From contig NW_005179099.1 of assembly GCF_000350225.1 (NCBI RefSeq), positions 62,001-126,000 of the forward strand: a stretch of 64,000 bases of DNA, given 5' to 3'. A model generated the notes under the pieces. It was not told where the DNA came from, searched no databases, and saw only the letters and a program-made list of their open reading frames with translations. The translations under genes were made by a program, and so were the position numbers. Every line of letters begins with the position of its first letter. Positions within the stretch are counted from its first letter, which is position 1. The stretch comes from Chondrus crispus (Eukaryota > Rhodophyta > Florideophyceae > Gigartinales > Gigartinaceae). Positions 39,358 to 49,700 of the stretch are shown one piece after another.

Positions 39358-39711
39358 TTGGGATCACTGTGGACATGCTCAATGAATAGAAAAATAATGT
39401 ACCTGTACATGCATTCCGGTGCAGCTTCTGAACTCGGTGCCCGGGATCCCCGTGTTGATACGCAGAAACATAGTCCTATCTCACTAATTCTCCTAGGAGT
39501 ATTAGTGTCAGGGCTTGAGAAAGCCGCCAACGAAGATGAGAGAAATGCGATTCTTGTCACCGGGGTGAGATCCTGGGATTTGAAGCACTGGATGCAATCC
39601 CTAGATCTGTCTCGGCGGCTAGATAGAAAAGCGCGGTGCAACTCATCAATGGGATTTTATAGGGCCTCGTCTGGATCGGGATCGAACGCCCCGGAAAGGA
39701 TGGCTATGTGA
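39358..39711 (+). CDS. Small unknown frame
   Basis: A 117-residue plus frame with a hydrophobic segment (SPISLILLGVLVSGLEKAA) and a charged C-terminal part. No homology recognised. It could be chance. Confidence 0.2.
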   Translation: MGSLWTCSMNRKIMYLYMHSGAASELGARDPRVDTQKHSPISLILLGVLVSGLEKAANEDERNAILVTGVRSWDLKHWMQSLDLSRRLDRKARCNSSMGFYRASSGSGSNAPERMAM

Positions 39712-40420
39712 AGAATTAGTACGAATTCCAATAGTTTCGCAAGTTTCGCTGGGACACCTGTCTAACTTTCTCCACAAGTTGCAGACATTTTTGTGTGAAA
39801 AGCCAGGACTTCGTAAGAAATACAAACAGTTTCGGGAAAATAAATTGTGGAAAGGGACACATTACAGTGATAGTGGAATGCATGATCACCCCATCCTGGA
39901 ACAGAGTAATACATTCCACTTCTTGCAACCAATAAAATTTGATGGGGAGAAATAGCCTTTCATTCCCGTTTATCCAGAAAAAATGCAGCATACATACCCA
40001 CCGTAACAAACTGATCAGGGTGCAACAGTCTGTTTTGTCACCGGTGTTTTTCTGCCAAAACCTAGAATTCTCATGAAGCGCACTCTATCAAGTACTTTTT
40101 TCTACTCGAACTATTGTGGTGTCGTGTCACTTTCCGAGCTCTTTGAATGGATACCAAAAATAACAGGCACACTTACAGCTCTCTTCGGATGACTTTGCTG
40201 GCCTTTAACGGCAAGAAAAGTCATCCGAAGAGAGCTGTCGGATGTTCAACGGCAAACAAAGTCATCCGCAACCTTACTGTATACCGGAATAATGTACAGT
40301 AAAGTTACTGTTTCGGTATACTGTACGGTACCAAGGGTACTGTGAAACAATGTATGATATGGAGGCGCATCCATTTCTCTAATTGCTGGATGCGTCAGAA
40401 CTTGTCTTTCTTTATGCTAC
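39712..40420. other. Intergenic, with a hairpin
   Basis: No gene seen. Several TACTGTA/TACAGTA strings near 40,275-40,340 and one strong hairpin (next entry). Confidence 0.4.
40175..40238. repeat. Perfect 22-bp hairpin, 20-base loop
   Basis: ACAGCTCTCTTCGGATGACT plus TT (40,175-40,196) pairs exactly with 40,217-40,238. A partial third copy (AAAGTCATCCG) follows near 40,258. Confidence 0.9.
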
Positions 40421-40664
40421 TGTAAGGGTTAAGTACGTGTAGAATATAAGTAGAGCTCGCTGTGGTTCCATCCAGAACCCACAACAGACGCTCGGCTAGC
40501 GTGCAACAAAACCAAACAACACCTGGTTCCATCCAGAGACAAGCACGTAAGGCACACGTAGAATAAGGCACAGCATTACAGCATCTTACTCACTTGAACA
40601 ATAAAGTCACCGCCGTCCCCCGCTCCCCAGAGGATCGGGGGGTATTGGTGTTCCTAGAACCACA
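40421..40664 (+). repeat. copia-3 5' LTR
   Basis: Starts TGTAAGGG and ends ACCACA, directly before the primer-binding site. Only one copy is in the window, so the start is judged from the TG and the element context. CCTGGTTCCATCCAGA-like strings occur twice inside. Confidence 0.6.
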
Positions 40665-40675
40665 GGTTATGGGCC
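40665..40675 (+). promoter_or_regulatory. copia-3 primer-binding site
   Basis: GGTTATGGGCC, complementary to the initiator tRNA-Met anticodon arm; it matches the start of the Drosophila copia site. Confidence 0.8.
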
Positions 40676-40835
40676 ACACGCAACCGCTGAACACGATCCG
40701 TCAACTCCGAACAAACCCACACCACGGCAGACGTTAACAGACACGCAAAAGCGCAAGACGACGAGCCGCACTGAAAGAAAACGCGTACACACAAGCGATC
40801 TCCTCCGCCTCGTCAAACCGCCTACAGAACCAACC

Positions 40836-42501
40836 ATGAGTGACAACACCAACACCCATGGCACTCTGCCACAGCTAACCATTACGAATTATCGCTTCTG
40901 GTACGATGCGCTCGAAATACATGCGCGAACGATCAACGCCCTCACCACCCTGGTAGCCACGATGCTACCCACCTCGGACCCAGAACAACGCAAGAAAGAA
41001 GATCTCATACGGAGAGCCATAATGCAGAGTCTAAGTGCCAAAGTGGTACAACTCTTACCATCCCACATCCTACGCCACGAACCACACACCATATGCACAC
41101 TTTTGAAACAAGCGGTGGACACCTGCTCCATCGAAAATCATGAGCTGCTGGACGCAGAAGCACGCACACTCAACTTCACAGCAGACAAAGAATTCAAAGA
41201 CTACGTGCAGAAACATCGTGAACTAAGGCACAGGATGCAAGTCTCAGAATACCCTAACATTGAGGCTGAAATAACAACTGTGAGATACATGATCCAAGGT
41301 CTAGCCCACCACCTTGACATGCAAGCACTCGCGATGATGCTGGCAGGCAACCCGTCGGCCACAATCAGGGAATTCACAAACCACATCCACCAGGTCCAGC
41401 TGATCCAAACCAACGTGCCCACTGCAACACACCAGCAAGAATACAAACAGCAAATCTGAAGGGGACGCTGCGCACCCACTCGTAGAATGACCACCACACG
41501 CCAACCACCCAACAAAACACGGCACTATGAGAAACCAACGGGACACAAAGGAATGTGGTGCCACACACACGAAAGTGTCACACACACCACCGAGAACTGC
41601 TACGCGCGTAGATACCAGAAACGTCCCCAGACAGCACGCGCCCACAGCGCCACAGCGATCGCCAACGACGACCGCAATGATGACACAGTGCATCATCTTA
41701 GCGAGCGACTACAGTTCCTTGAAGACGCCATCGCAGAGCAACAAAACCCCACAGACGGTAAGCACTCATTTATATTAGACTCCGGTGCAAAGCCAACGCA
41801 TACCGCTACACCCCACGCGGCCATGCACAGAAGCACCGGAACACTAACGCAAACCGCCACGGGACATTACGCGAACATCACCCACACCGGCCACATCAAG
41901 ATCAAGACGAAGAATGACGACATAATAATACCCGCCGTACACGCACCGAAGATCAAAGAAAATCTCTTATCAGTGCACGACCTGACAGTCCACGGCGATG
42001 TCACATTCAGCAGAAACAGGGCACAGCTACACGCACCCATCAAGCTACCACCAGCACAACTCACGGCCAAATACCACCAAGGCCGATACAGAATCGAACA
42101 AGACAACACAACAACAGCGAAAGGTGCCAGAACACACAAGCGCACGAACAAAGCCGTAACAAACAATAAAAACCACCGCAACACCCCGAGCACCAAAACC
42201 ACAAAGCGCCGCCAACCCACAAAAAGACACACTGCAATATTCGGTACGACAGAAACCAACTCCTAAGCTGCGAACAGCCGCAGCCCTCACCAACACCCAC
42301 AAAAAACCAACTGCCATGCAGCAGATACTGCACGAATGGCACCTCAAACTCGGACACGCACATCCGAAAAGAATCGCCACCATGTCCAAAAACCGACTAT
42401 TACCCCCAATGCCCAAAAGGCATCACAGACCGCAGCGTCCAAATCACGTGCAGCGCCTGCATAGATGGCAAACCACCACAAGACCACACCGCCGATCCTA
42501 A
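40836..42501 (+). pseudogene. copia-3 gag, protease and integrase start (fossil)
   Basis: Gag starts at the ATG at 40,836 (MSDNTNTHGTLPQLTITNY), aligned in style with copia-2 gag (WYDALEIHARTIN against HFWKSSLKINASL). Further open frames carry a WCHTHESVTHTTENC zinc-knuckle-like motif, protease FILDSGAKPTH, and HEWHLKLGHAHPKRIATMSK. The pieces are in copia order. Broken. Confidence 0.8.
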
Positions 42502-42554
42502 CACACATCGCAAGTCGGAGACAGTCTATCGTCAGATGTGTGTGGACCGATCAT

Positions 42555-43885
42555 GTCGTGCACTGAGGGGGAAGGGGTGGGATCCCCCTCTGGCAGAGCG
42601 CGCGCGTTCGGGGGGCGCGTGTAGGGGGTTATCGGGAGACCACCCGTAAGGGACCGGTACGGGGCCGGGCGCGAAGCGCAGTAGGGAAAGTAAGGGAAAA
42701 AGAGGCAAAACAGAGCCCAGGAGGGGCGGAGCGGTAGGGACAGCTGTCGCGCGGAGAGCCGGGCGTGGCGGGACGACGCGCGCGGTAGAGACAGGAGGGA
42801 ATCGGGACGTAGATGGCTCGCAGGGTACCGTCGTGGGACGGGGACCGACGCGAGGCTACGACTCCGTTCCAGAAACCCGAGTTGTAGACCCAAAGCTTCG
42901 TACGGATTTACTTAGGGTCGGACGTCGGCTATATACTAGCCGACGTCGGAGCTATAATTAATTAAACTAAAAGAAACTAAATTAAAACGACGGCGGCGAC
43001 GACCGGAGAAACTCCCCTTGGGGAGGTATGACAACCACTACACGTGGGGGGGTGACACCTGGACACAGGGGCCTTGACGCCTGGTTACACGTGGCGCGTG
43101 GTACACGTGTGTCCCGGAGAAGGAGTCGTGCTGGCCGGGGACAGGTGTCCCCTGGGAAAAGGAAAAAGTGGGTCAGTGCACTACATAGCCCCCCGCTTAG
43201 AATAGAGCGTCCTCGCGAACCCTGGTTACGGCGACTGGTGGACCGCCGGTGGTCTGGCACGGGACATTGCCTTGTCCGGAATTATGAGGGGGGGGCGGGC
43301 CCCTGCCAGCCGCGATGTCCACTTCTTCACGCCACGCGCACTTCTTCGTACCAGCACGCCTACCTGTCCTTCCTCGCGCCAACGAGCGCGGTGTTCTCCC
43401 ACGCCCTTCCTCACGCCAACGAGCGCGGTGTTCTCCGATACCTGTCCTTCCTCGCGCCAACGAGCGCGGTGTTCTCCCACGCCCTTCCTCACGCCAACGA
43501 GCGCGGTGTTCTGCGGCCTCCGGGTCGTGGGGAATACGATGGTAACGGATACGCGAACGGCGCGGGGAGGGACACGGCCAGCGCACGCCCCCGGGGGGGC
43601 CGTGGCTCGAGCCCGGGTGGCCCCTTCGAGGACAGGTGTCCCGGCGGAGGGCAGGTGTCCCGTAACAGGGGGCGGCAGTCCGGGCCTTACATATGTACCG
43701 TAGCCCCCCCCTTATACTCGGGCGTCGCGAGCCCTGACTGTGGCGGTTCGTGTACCGCCGGGGGACTCGACGATCCCCCGCCAGCCATGATCGGGGGCGG
43801 AACGTAGGTGGCTGAGGGCAACGGTATTCGTGGGTCCCCTGAAGTAGGTCGGCGCCCAGGGCCACACCGCAGCAGCTCACCTTCT
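42555..43885 (-). repeat. gypsy A 3' LTR (approximate limits)
   Basis: The left border is the switch out of copia-3 at TGTCGTGCACTG (CA end when read on the minus strand). The right border is placed next to a purine-rich tract (minus strand AAAAGGGGGAAGGGG at about 43,892-43,906). A TATATA lies at 42,930-42,935 on the minus strand, as expected for U3. U3 contains two diverged copies of a 65-bp block (43,186-43,252 and 43,697-43,760) and the 37/41-bp tandem array. Only one LTR is in the window, so the limits are estimates. Confidence 0.55.
43366..43515. repeat. 37/41-bp tandem array in gypsy A U3
   Basis: CCAACGAGCGCGGTGTTCT occurs four times (cores at 43,381, 43,418, 43,459 and 43,496), a 78-bp higher-order unit present twice. 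It lies upstream of the antisense gene as well as inside U3. Confidence 0.88.
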
Positions 43886-44056
43886 GTGCCCCTTCCCCCT
43901 TTTGTTTTGTGACAACTCCGCCTTTCGACGCGCGAACGCGGAGCCCACGATACGCAAGGTACGCCGTACCAGTCTCTTACCTTCGTGGCGCCGACGTGAT
44001 AGAGGTCCGCGGCGGTGGCATCCCCGAGCGAACGCGTACCGTCCCGCCTCCCCGAG

Positions 44057-45595
44057 ATGCACGCGCCGATGTACCCCCCCGGGGGAGTCTCGGCCCTCGA
44101 GGGCGAGCTGTGGCCCCGACCACGAGACTTATGGGGTCGGAACTTGTACGACGATGCGCTACTCTTCGAGCGAGCCCCTTTTATGGCGCCGGAGGGTTTA
44201 CGCGACGCGGAATTGATCCGTGCGTACGCGACGTCTACTGGGGAACTCCCTGGGGGTTTGAGCGTGGCAGCCGTCGGCTCTCGCGACTTCACGCGCCGCC
44301 TGGTCGTGGAGCCGGCTTTGTTACGTCCGGAATTGAGACGGGTGAACACGGAGACCCGTGTGGCCTTCGTGGAATTAATTCGCCAACGTATACGCCGTAC
44401 CCCCTGTAACAGGCTCGTCCCTCGGGCTTGGAACCTGGACACCTGGGCGTATCGGGCGGATGGGGACCGGGGGTACGTTGCGAATCTGAAACGAATATTT
44501 GATGAACTCCGCATCCGGGAGGAAGAACCCTCGGTGGCCATGATGGCCTGGGACCGACCTCTGTTGCCGGAGGGCTTCGCTCGATCCCCAGATCGGAGGC
44601 GCGACCCCGCGATGCATGCCAAGCTCAAGTTTGAGCGACGCATGCGTAATCGGATGGGGGTGTTCGTCGCATACGAATGGGTGGAGGTAAAGACATTCGA
44701 GCGGACGGTGTTGAGCACGCGGTATTCTGAGATACCGGCGTGGTTTGCGCAGTACGAAGTCCCTGCGGATTTCATTGCGGAAATTCCCCCGTGCGTGGTG
44801 TACTTTGGACTGAGTCTCACGGAGGACCCTCAGTCCGCACGCTGGATGGTTTTTCTCAGCGAGTGGCTCGCCTTAGTTGCGGGGCGGTTCTTGAAGTACG
44901 CCCACGAGGGGCGGTTATTCATCCTCCCGACCATGGTCGTGGAGTGGTTGCACCGGCTGGACTTGACGCGCATCCTGGGTAGCACAGAAGCACAGCGACA
45001 GTTACGGGTCCTCCTGGCTCTCCACGGGGACATCGACTGGTCGCGCGTCCCTTACGCTCAGGGCCATCACTTCGACAACCCCCGGAGCACGCACTACTCC
45101 CCTGGGAGACAGCATGACGCGGGCCGCCCGGACCGTGGCAACTGGGTCCGGCTCGAGAGCGGAACGCTTCGCCTGGACCAACCGGAATTACTGAGGGGAG
45201 GGGAAGGGGTTGCCGAAGGAGGCGGCGGAGGAGAACGTTCCGGAGAAGTCCGGGTCGCGGAGCGAGAGGGCGAGGGTCGGCGCGTCCGGCGTCGCGGCGT
45301 CGGTTTTGGGAAGGGTACTGAGGACCCCCGCCCAAGGGGGGTGGAGCGACGCGATACAGCGACGATGACGGACGCCGAGCTGCGCGGTTGGCTGAAGGAT
45401 CCGCAATGGCGAGAACAGCTACATCGTCTGCTCGCGGAGGGGTCGTCGGAGCCGAGCGAGGTCGCGGCAGGTGAGCCCGCGGGGGACGCGCTCGCGGCCT
45501 CCTCGTCGCCGGTGCGAGGCGACCACGCTGTGAGGACCCCGACGGCGGTCGCCTCCGGAGGGCTCGTGCCGCACGAGGGGGGACGCGACGCGTAA
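44057..45595 (+). CDS. Antisense accessory protein of gypsy A (family shared with B and C)
   Basis: 512 residues from the ATG at 44,057 (a GTG at 44,015 is in frame). It lies between pol and the 3' LTR on the strand opposite to gag-pol. The first 330 residues look globular, then come a Gly/Arg/Glu-rich linker and a short helical end (TDAELRGWLKDPQWREQLHR). I recognise no known family. It is clearly homologous to the frame at 60.1-61.3 kb: DTWAYRADGDRGYVANL against DTWKFRTEGERDYLDNL; FERRMRNRMGVFVAYEWVE against FERKMRSDTGYFLAYQMVE; YSEIPAWFAQYEV against YQQLPSWWGQFEV; FLSEW against FLTEW. Plant Ogre, Grande and RIRE2-type elements are known to carry unrelated antisense frames in the same place. 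The frame is open throughout. Confidence 0.8.
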   Translation: MHAPMYPPGGVSALEGELWPRPRDLWGRNLYDDALLFERAPFMAPEGLRDAELIRAYATSTGELPGGLSVAAVGSRDFTRRLVVEPALLRPELRRVNTETRVAFVELIRQRIRRTPCNRLVPRAWNLDTWAYRADGDRGYVANLKRIFDELRIREEEPSVAMMAWDRPLLPEGFARSPDRRRDPAMHAKLKFERRMRNRMGVFVAYEWVEVKTFERTVLSTRYSEIPAWFAQYEVPADFIAEIPPCVVYFGLSLTEDPQSARWMVFLSEWLALVAGRFLKYAHEGRLFILPTMVVEWLHRLDLTRILGSTEAQRQLRVLLALHGDIDWSRVPYAQGHHFDNPRSTHYSPGRQHDAGRPDRGNWVRLESGTLRLDQPELLRGGEGVAEGGGGGERSGEVRVAEREGEGRRVRRRGVGFGKGTEDPRPRGVERRDTATMTDAELRGWLKDPQWREQLHRLLAEGSSEPSEVAAGEPAGDALAASSSPVRGDHAVRTPTAVASGGLVPHEGGRDA

Positions 45596-45689
45596 GGTCG
45601 GTGTTACCGCGCGTAGCAGCGTGCCGGAGACGATCGGCGATTATCGCGGTGCGGCCGGTAGTCTCGCCCAAGGCGAGGGAGTATACGAC

Positions 45690-46015
45690 ATGAAGTCGGA
45701 AGTAGGGTCGCGGCGCGCGGCGGTGAGGGCGGACCGTCAGCGACAGCGCAGCGCGGAAGGTAATTCTCGTCGAGGGCGAGGGAATAAAACGACACGAAGT
45801 CGGAAGTAGGGTCGCAGCGCGCGGCGGTGAGGGCGGACCGTCAGCGACAGCGCAGCGCGGAAGGTAATTCTCGTCGAGGGCGAGGTAATGAAACGACACG
45901 AAGTCGGGAGTAGGGACGCGGCGCGCGGCGGTGGGGGCGGGCCGTCAGCGACAGCGCAGCGCGGATGGTAATTCTCGTCGGGCGCGAGGGAGAAAAACGT
46001 CCCGAACTCGGGGGT
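45690..46015. repeat. 104-bp tandem repeat, three copies and a part
   Basis: AAGTCGGAAGTAGGGTCGC-type units start at 45,693, 45,797 and 45,901, with the beginning of a fourth at 46,005. It lies between the ends of the convergent antisense gene and pol. Confidence 0.9.
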
Positions 46016-46110
46016 ACGAATCACCCGGTTCGGGCGTCACTTCGTAGAGGGGGCCACCGGTAGACGAGGGAAGTGGTTCTGGGTTCCCTCCCGAAGACAG
46101 CGTCTTCTTC

Positions 46111-46260
46111 AAGCGAGCACCAATTTTTCTTCTCCCTCGTGCGGGTCGAGGCCCGGGACATGCTATGACGTGGGCAAGGACTTCGTCAAAGCGTGTACCA
46201 ATTTTTCGCCTCTCCCGTGCGGGTAGGGGCCCGGGACATGCTATGCTGAAGGGCATAGCG
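46111..46260. repeat. 78-bp direct repeat, two copies
   Basis: ACCAATTTTTC ... CGTGCGGGTNGNGGCCCGGG at 46,119 and 46,197. Also in the convergent intergenic block of gypsy A. Confidence 0.82.
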
Positions 46261-46759
46261 GTCGCGGTCGCCGCGTACGAGATGGTCCCGTACGGGGAGA
46301 GGACGCGGCAAAGCGCGCGAACGGAACGACGCACATGTCGGGCTGGTGGCTCGGTCCTGAGGCGGGAGCGGATCGTTGCCGACGGACGCGTGAGACCGGG
46401 GTGGATACCACAGTTGCTTGACGTGGGAGGGGAGCGTCTTTTTCTCCCTCCGCAGGGGGTGGTGACCCGCGAGGGCGTGGGGAGAGGGAGCGACTACTGT
46501 ACTGCAGGGCGAGACACCGTCAACCGCTCCCGGAAGGGACGGGTCGGTGTCTGTTCTCGCCCAGGAGTGGGCCTCCCCAACCAAAAAATGAAAAATCAAA
46601 CCATTCCCAAAAAATCAAAAAAAATCAAATACGACAGGTGGGCGGCGTTGACTGGCTAGGGCGTCGGGCGGCGGTCCGCGCCGACGCGTCGCGTGTTTCC
46701 AGGGGCTCCACAGTAGGCTATCGTACCTCAACCGAGGTGCTGGGGCGCGATCCATCCCT

Positions 46760-49700
46760 CTAATTCCCGATTCCCACGCTGCCGGGATGCCCCCATAGAG
46801 CGCGGTCGGGGATTGGTACCCGCTCCCTTCGGCAATATCGCGCGACCGTGTTGTAGTCGATATGACGGGCGGGCTCCCAGGTCGACTCGGCGTCGCTGTA
46901 CCCGTACCAACGTACGCGAAACAGGGGGAGCCCGTCATCTCCCGGCCCGTGCCCGGTTAGCGATTGCACGACGTAGGTGTCGGTGGGGTCTCCCGCAGAG
47001 GAAGCAGGAGGGAGGGCCTGCCCCGATGGCACGCGTAGAGGTACGCGGAAGGCGTCGGGTCGGAACGTGCACCTCGCGGCCAGGTGCGCCGCGCCCGACG
47101 AGATGAACGCGCGGTGAGCGGGATCGGTCGCCGGGGGGGCGGAGGCCCTGTCGCGGCGGGGCGCGGGTGGTTCCGTAGGGTCCACTGTTGGCTCGTGGGG
47201 TTCCCTCGCCGTTTGCGAGCGCGTAACGGGACGCGTGTCCTTCGTTACGGGTCTTGAGTCCGGCGGCGGGGGGTGGTTCGCTGTTTCGGGGCGGGTCGCC
47301 CCGATTCGAGAGCGGAACCCAGCGAGACGTGTGAGGGTGTCCTCGGTTCCTCCGCCGATGACGGCGTCCATCAGCCCCGGCGGCCGCGGCCTTGCGAGCG
47401 CCGGTGTCGCGGGGGTCCCTTCCGAAGGGGTCGCGTCGGGGAGGTTTTCGTCTTCCCCGTTTGAGGACCCCGGTCCCAGCGGGGGGTCTGTCACGTTGCT
47501 ACGAAGCGGGGGAGACCTGACGACCCGGTCGCGAGAGAGCCGGTCCTTCAGTCCCGTCCCCCGTAAGATGGTGACGGTGTGGTCGTCCACCTGTACGACA
47601 GGGAAGGGTCCCTCGGTTCGCGGTGTGAGCTTATTGTTAACCCGGTCCTTGTCCGTTTTCTCCTCGGAGCGTAGCGCAGCCTCGCGGTTCACGAGTACCT
47701 GATCCCCCACCCGATAGTCCGGGGTGGGGTGGCGTATCCGATTATCGAAATCGTTCTTATACCGCTCCTGTCCGGCCAGCAAGTTGCGGCTGGCCGTCGA
47801 TATCAGGCTGCGGAGCCACGCTAGGTAGCGGATCTTGAACTGCGCCCTTGAGGCGGATGGGTCCAACAGCGGCGTTTGTTGCAGGGATAACGGACTCGGG
47901 GTCCGGGATAATACCAGGTCGAACGGCCGCATACCGATCATCCTGTTCGCCGTGCAATTATAGCCGTACGTCAGCGCATCCGTGTACTGATCCCAGTCAC
48001 GTTGATTATCGGCGAGGTAATGCCGGAGGGTGGATACCAACGTCCGGTTGAATCTTTCCACCTGCCCATTCGTTTGGGGGTGATATGCCGTGGTGAACAC
48101 GCTCTCAATTGAGAGTATCTTGCACACGGCGAGGAAAAACCTCGAGGTGAATTGTCCTCCGTTATCGGAGAGAAGTTTCACTGGGGCGCCGTATACGAAC
48201 ACCCAGTGGGAAATGAACGCTTGCGCAACCGTTTCAGCGGTAATCCTCTTGAGCGGGACCGTCCTGGTCAGCTTGGAGTATCTGTCTGTCATCACCAAGA
48301 GGTAACGGTTTCCTCTTGGTGTACGGGGGAGCTCGCCGAGAATATCGATGGCGATGTACTCCAGGGGCCCTGACGGAGGAAATGTCTTCAACTCAGAGTT
48401 GTGCTTCCGCAGTTTGATGCGTGCCTTCGCGCAGTCGGGACATAACCTTACGGTCGAGTAGGAGTCCACCGACATGCTTGGCCAATAGAACCGCTGTCTT
48501 AGCGTATAGAACAATCGCCTGCCTCCCGGGTGACCGGAGGTGGCGGGATAATGCGACAAGTACAACAACCTTTCCCGGAGGGTTGTGGGTACTACGATCT
48601 GTTCCACACCGTCGAGGTGGGCTTTCCGGCAGACCAGCCCTTCCTGATTCACGAAGAATCGGGACCGGCGCAATTCAGCGAACCCCTCCCCCTTCTCAAG
48701 ACGGGAAGTCACCTCCTTACAAAATGGGTCGGAGTGCTGTTCACGAGAGAAGTCTTCGTGGGTTATCGCGGCCATCGAGGCCGGGGGGTCCAGCGCGTAG
48801 CAACCCGCGAAAATTTCGACGTCGGTGGGGTCGTAGGTCTCCTCTTGATGCTGAGGCTCATCGTCGAAATTCAGGACGGAGTAGCAAGGAATTTCTTCGT
48901 CGGTCGGGACAGTCGTACCCCCCGTAGATGGGATACGGCTCAGCGCATCGGCGAGGCAGTTCTTGATTCCCTTCACGTAGGTTACGTCGAAGTCATATTC
49001 GGCAAGGCGCAAGCGCCACCGGGCCAGTCGGCCACTCGCATCGGCGAGGTTCATCAGCCACCGCAGGGAGTGGTGGTCGGTGTTGACCGTGAACCGCTCC
49101 CTTTCCAGGTACGGGCGGAGCGTCTGTACCGCCCATACGATGGCGAGGCATTCCTTCTCGGTTGTCGAGTCGTTGCGTTCCGCTGACGAGAGCGTGCGTG
49201 ACCAATATCCGACAGGGTATCGGTGTCCATCCTCGTGGGTCTGCAGTAGTGTGCAGCCCAACTGAGCGTCTGACGCATCCGTGTCCAGTGAGTAGGGGCG
49301 CCCCAGTCGTGGGAGTTTTAAGACCGGAGGCGAAATTAAGCACTCCTTCAGTGTCTGGAAGGCCGTGGTCTGCTCTTCATCCAGATCGGGGAGGACATCC
49401 GGTTCTCCTTTTCGGAGCATAGCCGTAAGGGGCGCCGCTATCTTGGCGAAATGTTCGACGAAACGTCGGTAGACATTACACATTCCCAAGAACGAACGCA
49501 GCTCGGTCTGGGTCCGTGGTTGAGTCGCTTCTGAGAGCGCTTTCACATTCTTCGGGTGGACTTCGAGTTCGCCCGGTCGGATGATATGTCCCAGGTACTC
49601 GACAGAGTCCTGGAAAAACTTGCACTTGTTAAGTTTAAGTGATAATCCCTCCTGCTGCAGAGCACGGAGTATTACGTCCACATCCTTGAGGTGCGTGTCA

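Larger units (their letters stand above)
40421..42554 (+). mobile_element. Ty1/copia element, copia-3 (broken fossil, cut by gypsy A)
   Basis: 5' part of a third copia element. It has a 5' LTR of about 244 bp (40,421-40,664, TG...CA), a primer-binding site GGTTATGGGCC at 40,665, a gag frame (40,836-41,459), a second frame with a Cys/His motif and protease LDSGAKPT (41,487-42,266), and a GAG-pre-integrase segment LHEWHLKLGH near 42,330. It reaches the start of integrase (SSDVCGPIM) at about 42,550, where a gypsy LTR begins. It is broken, with a few breaks and the rest displaced beyond the inserted element or lost. Older than copia-1 and copia-2 by its condition, and older than gypsy A, which lies inside it. 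Confidence 0.85.

Noticed and set aside
43687-44820. 377-residue minus frame opposite the gypsy A accessory gene
   Set aside because: Composition is Ser/Arg-rich shadow; the conserved family motifs are on the plus strand.
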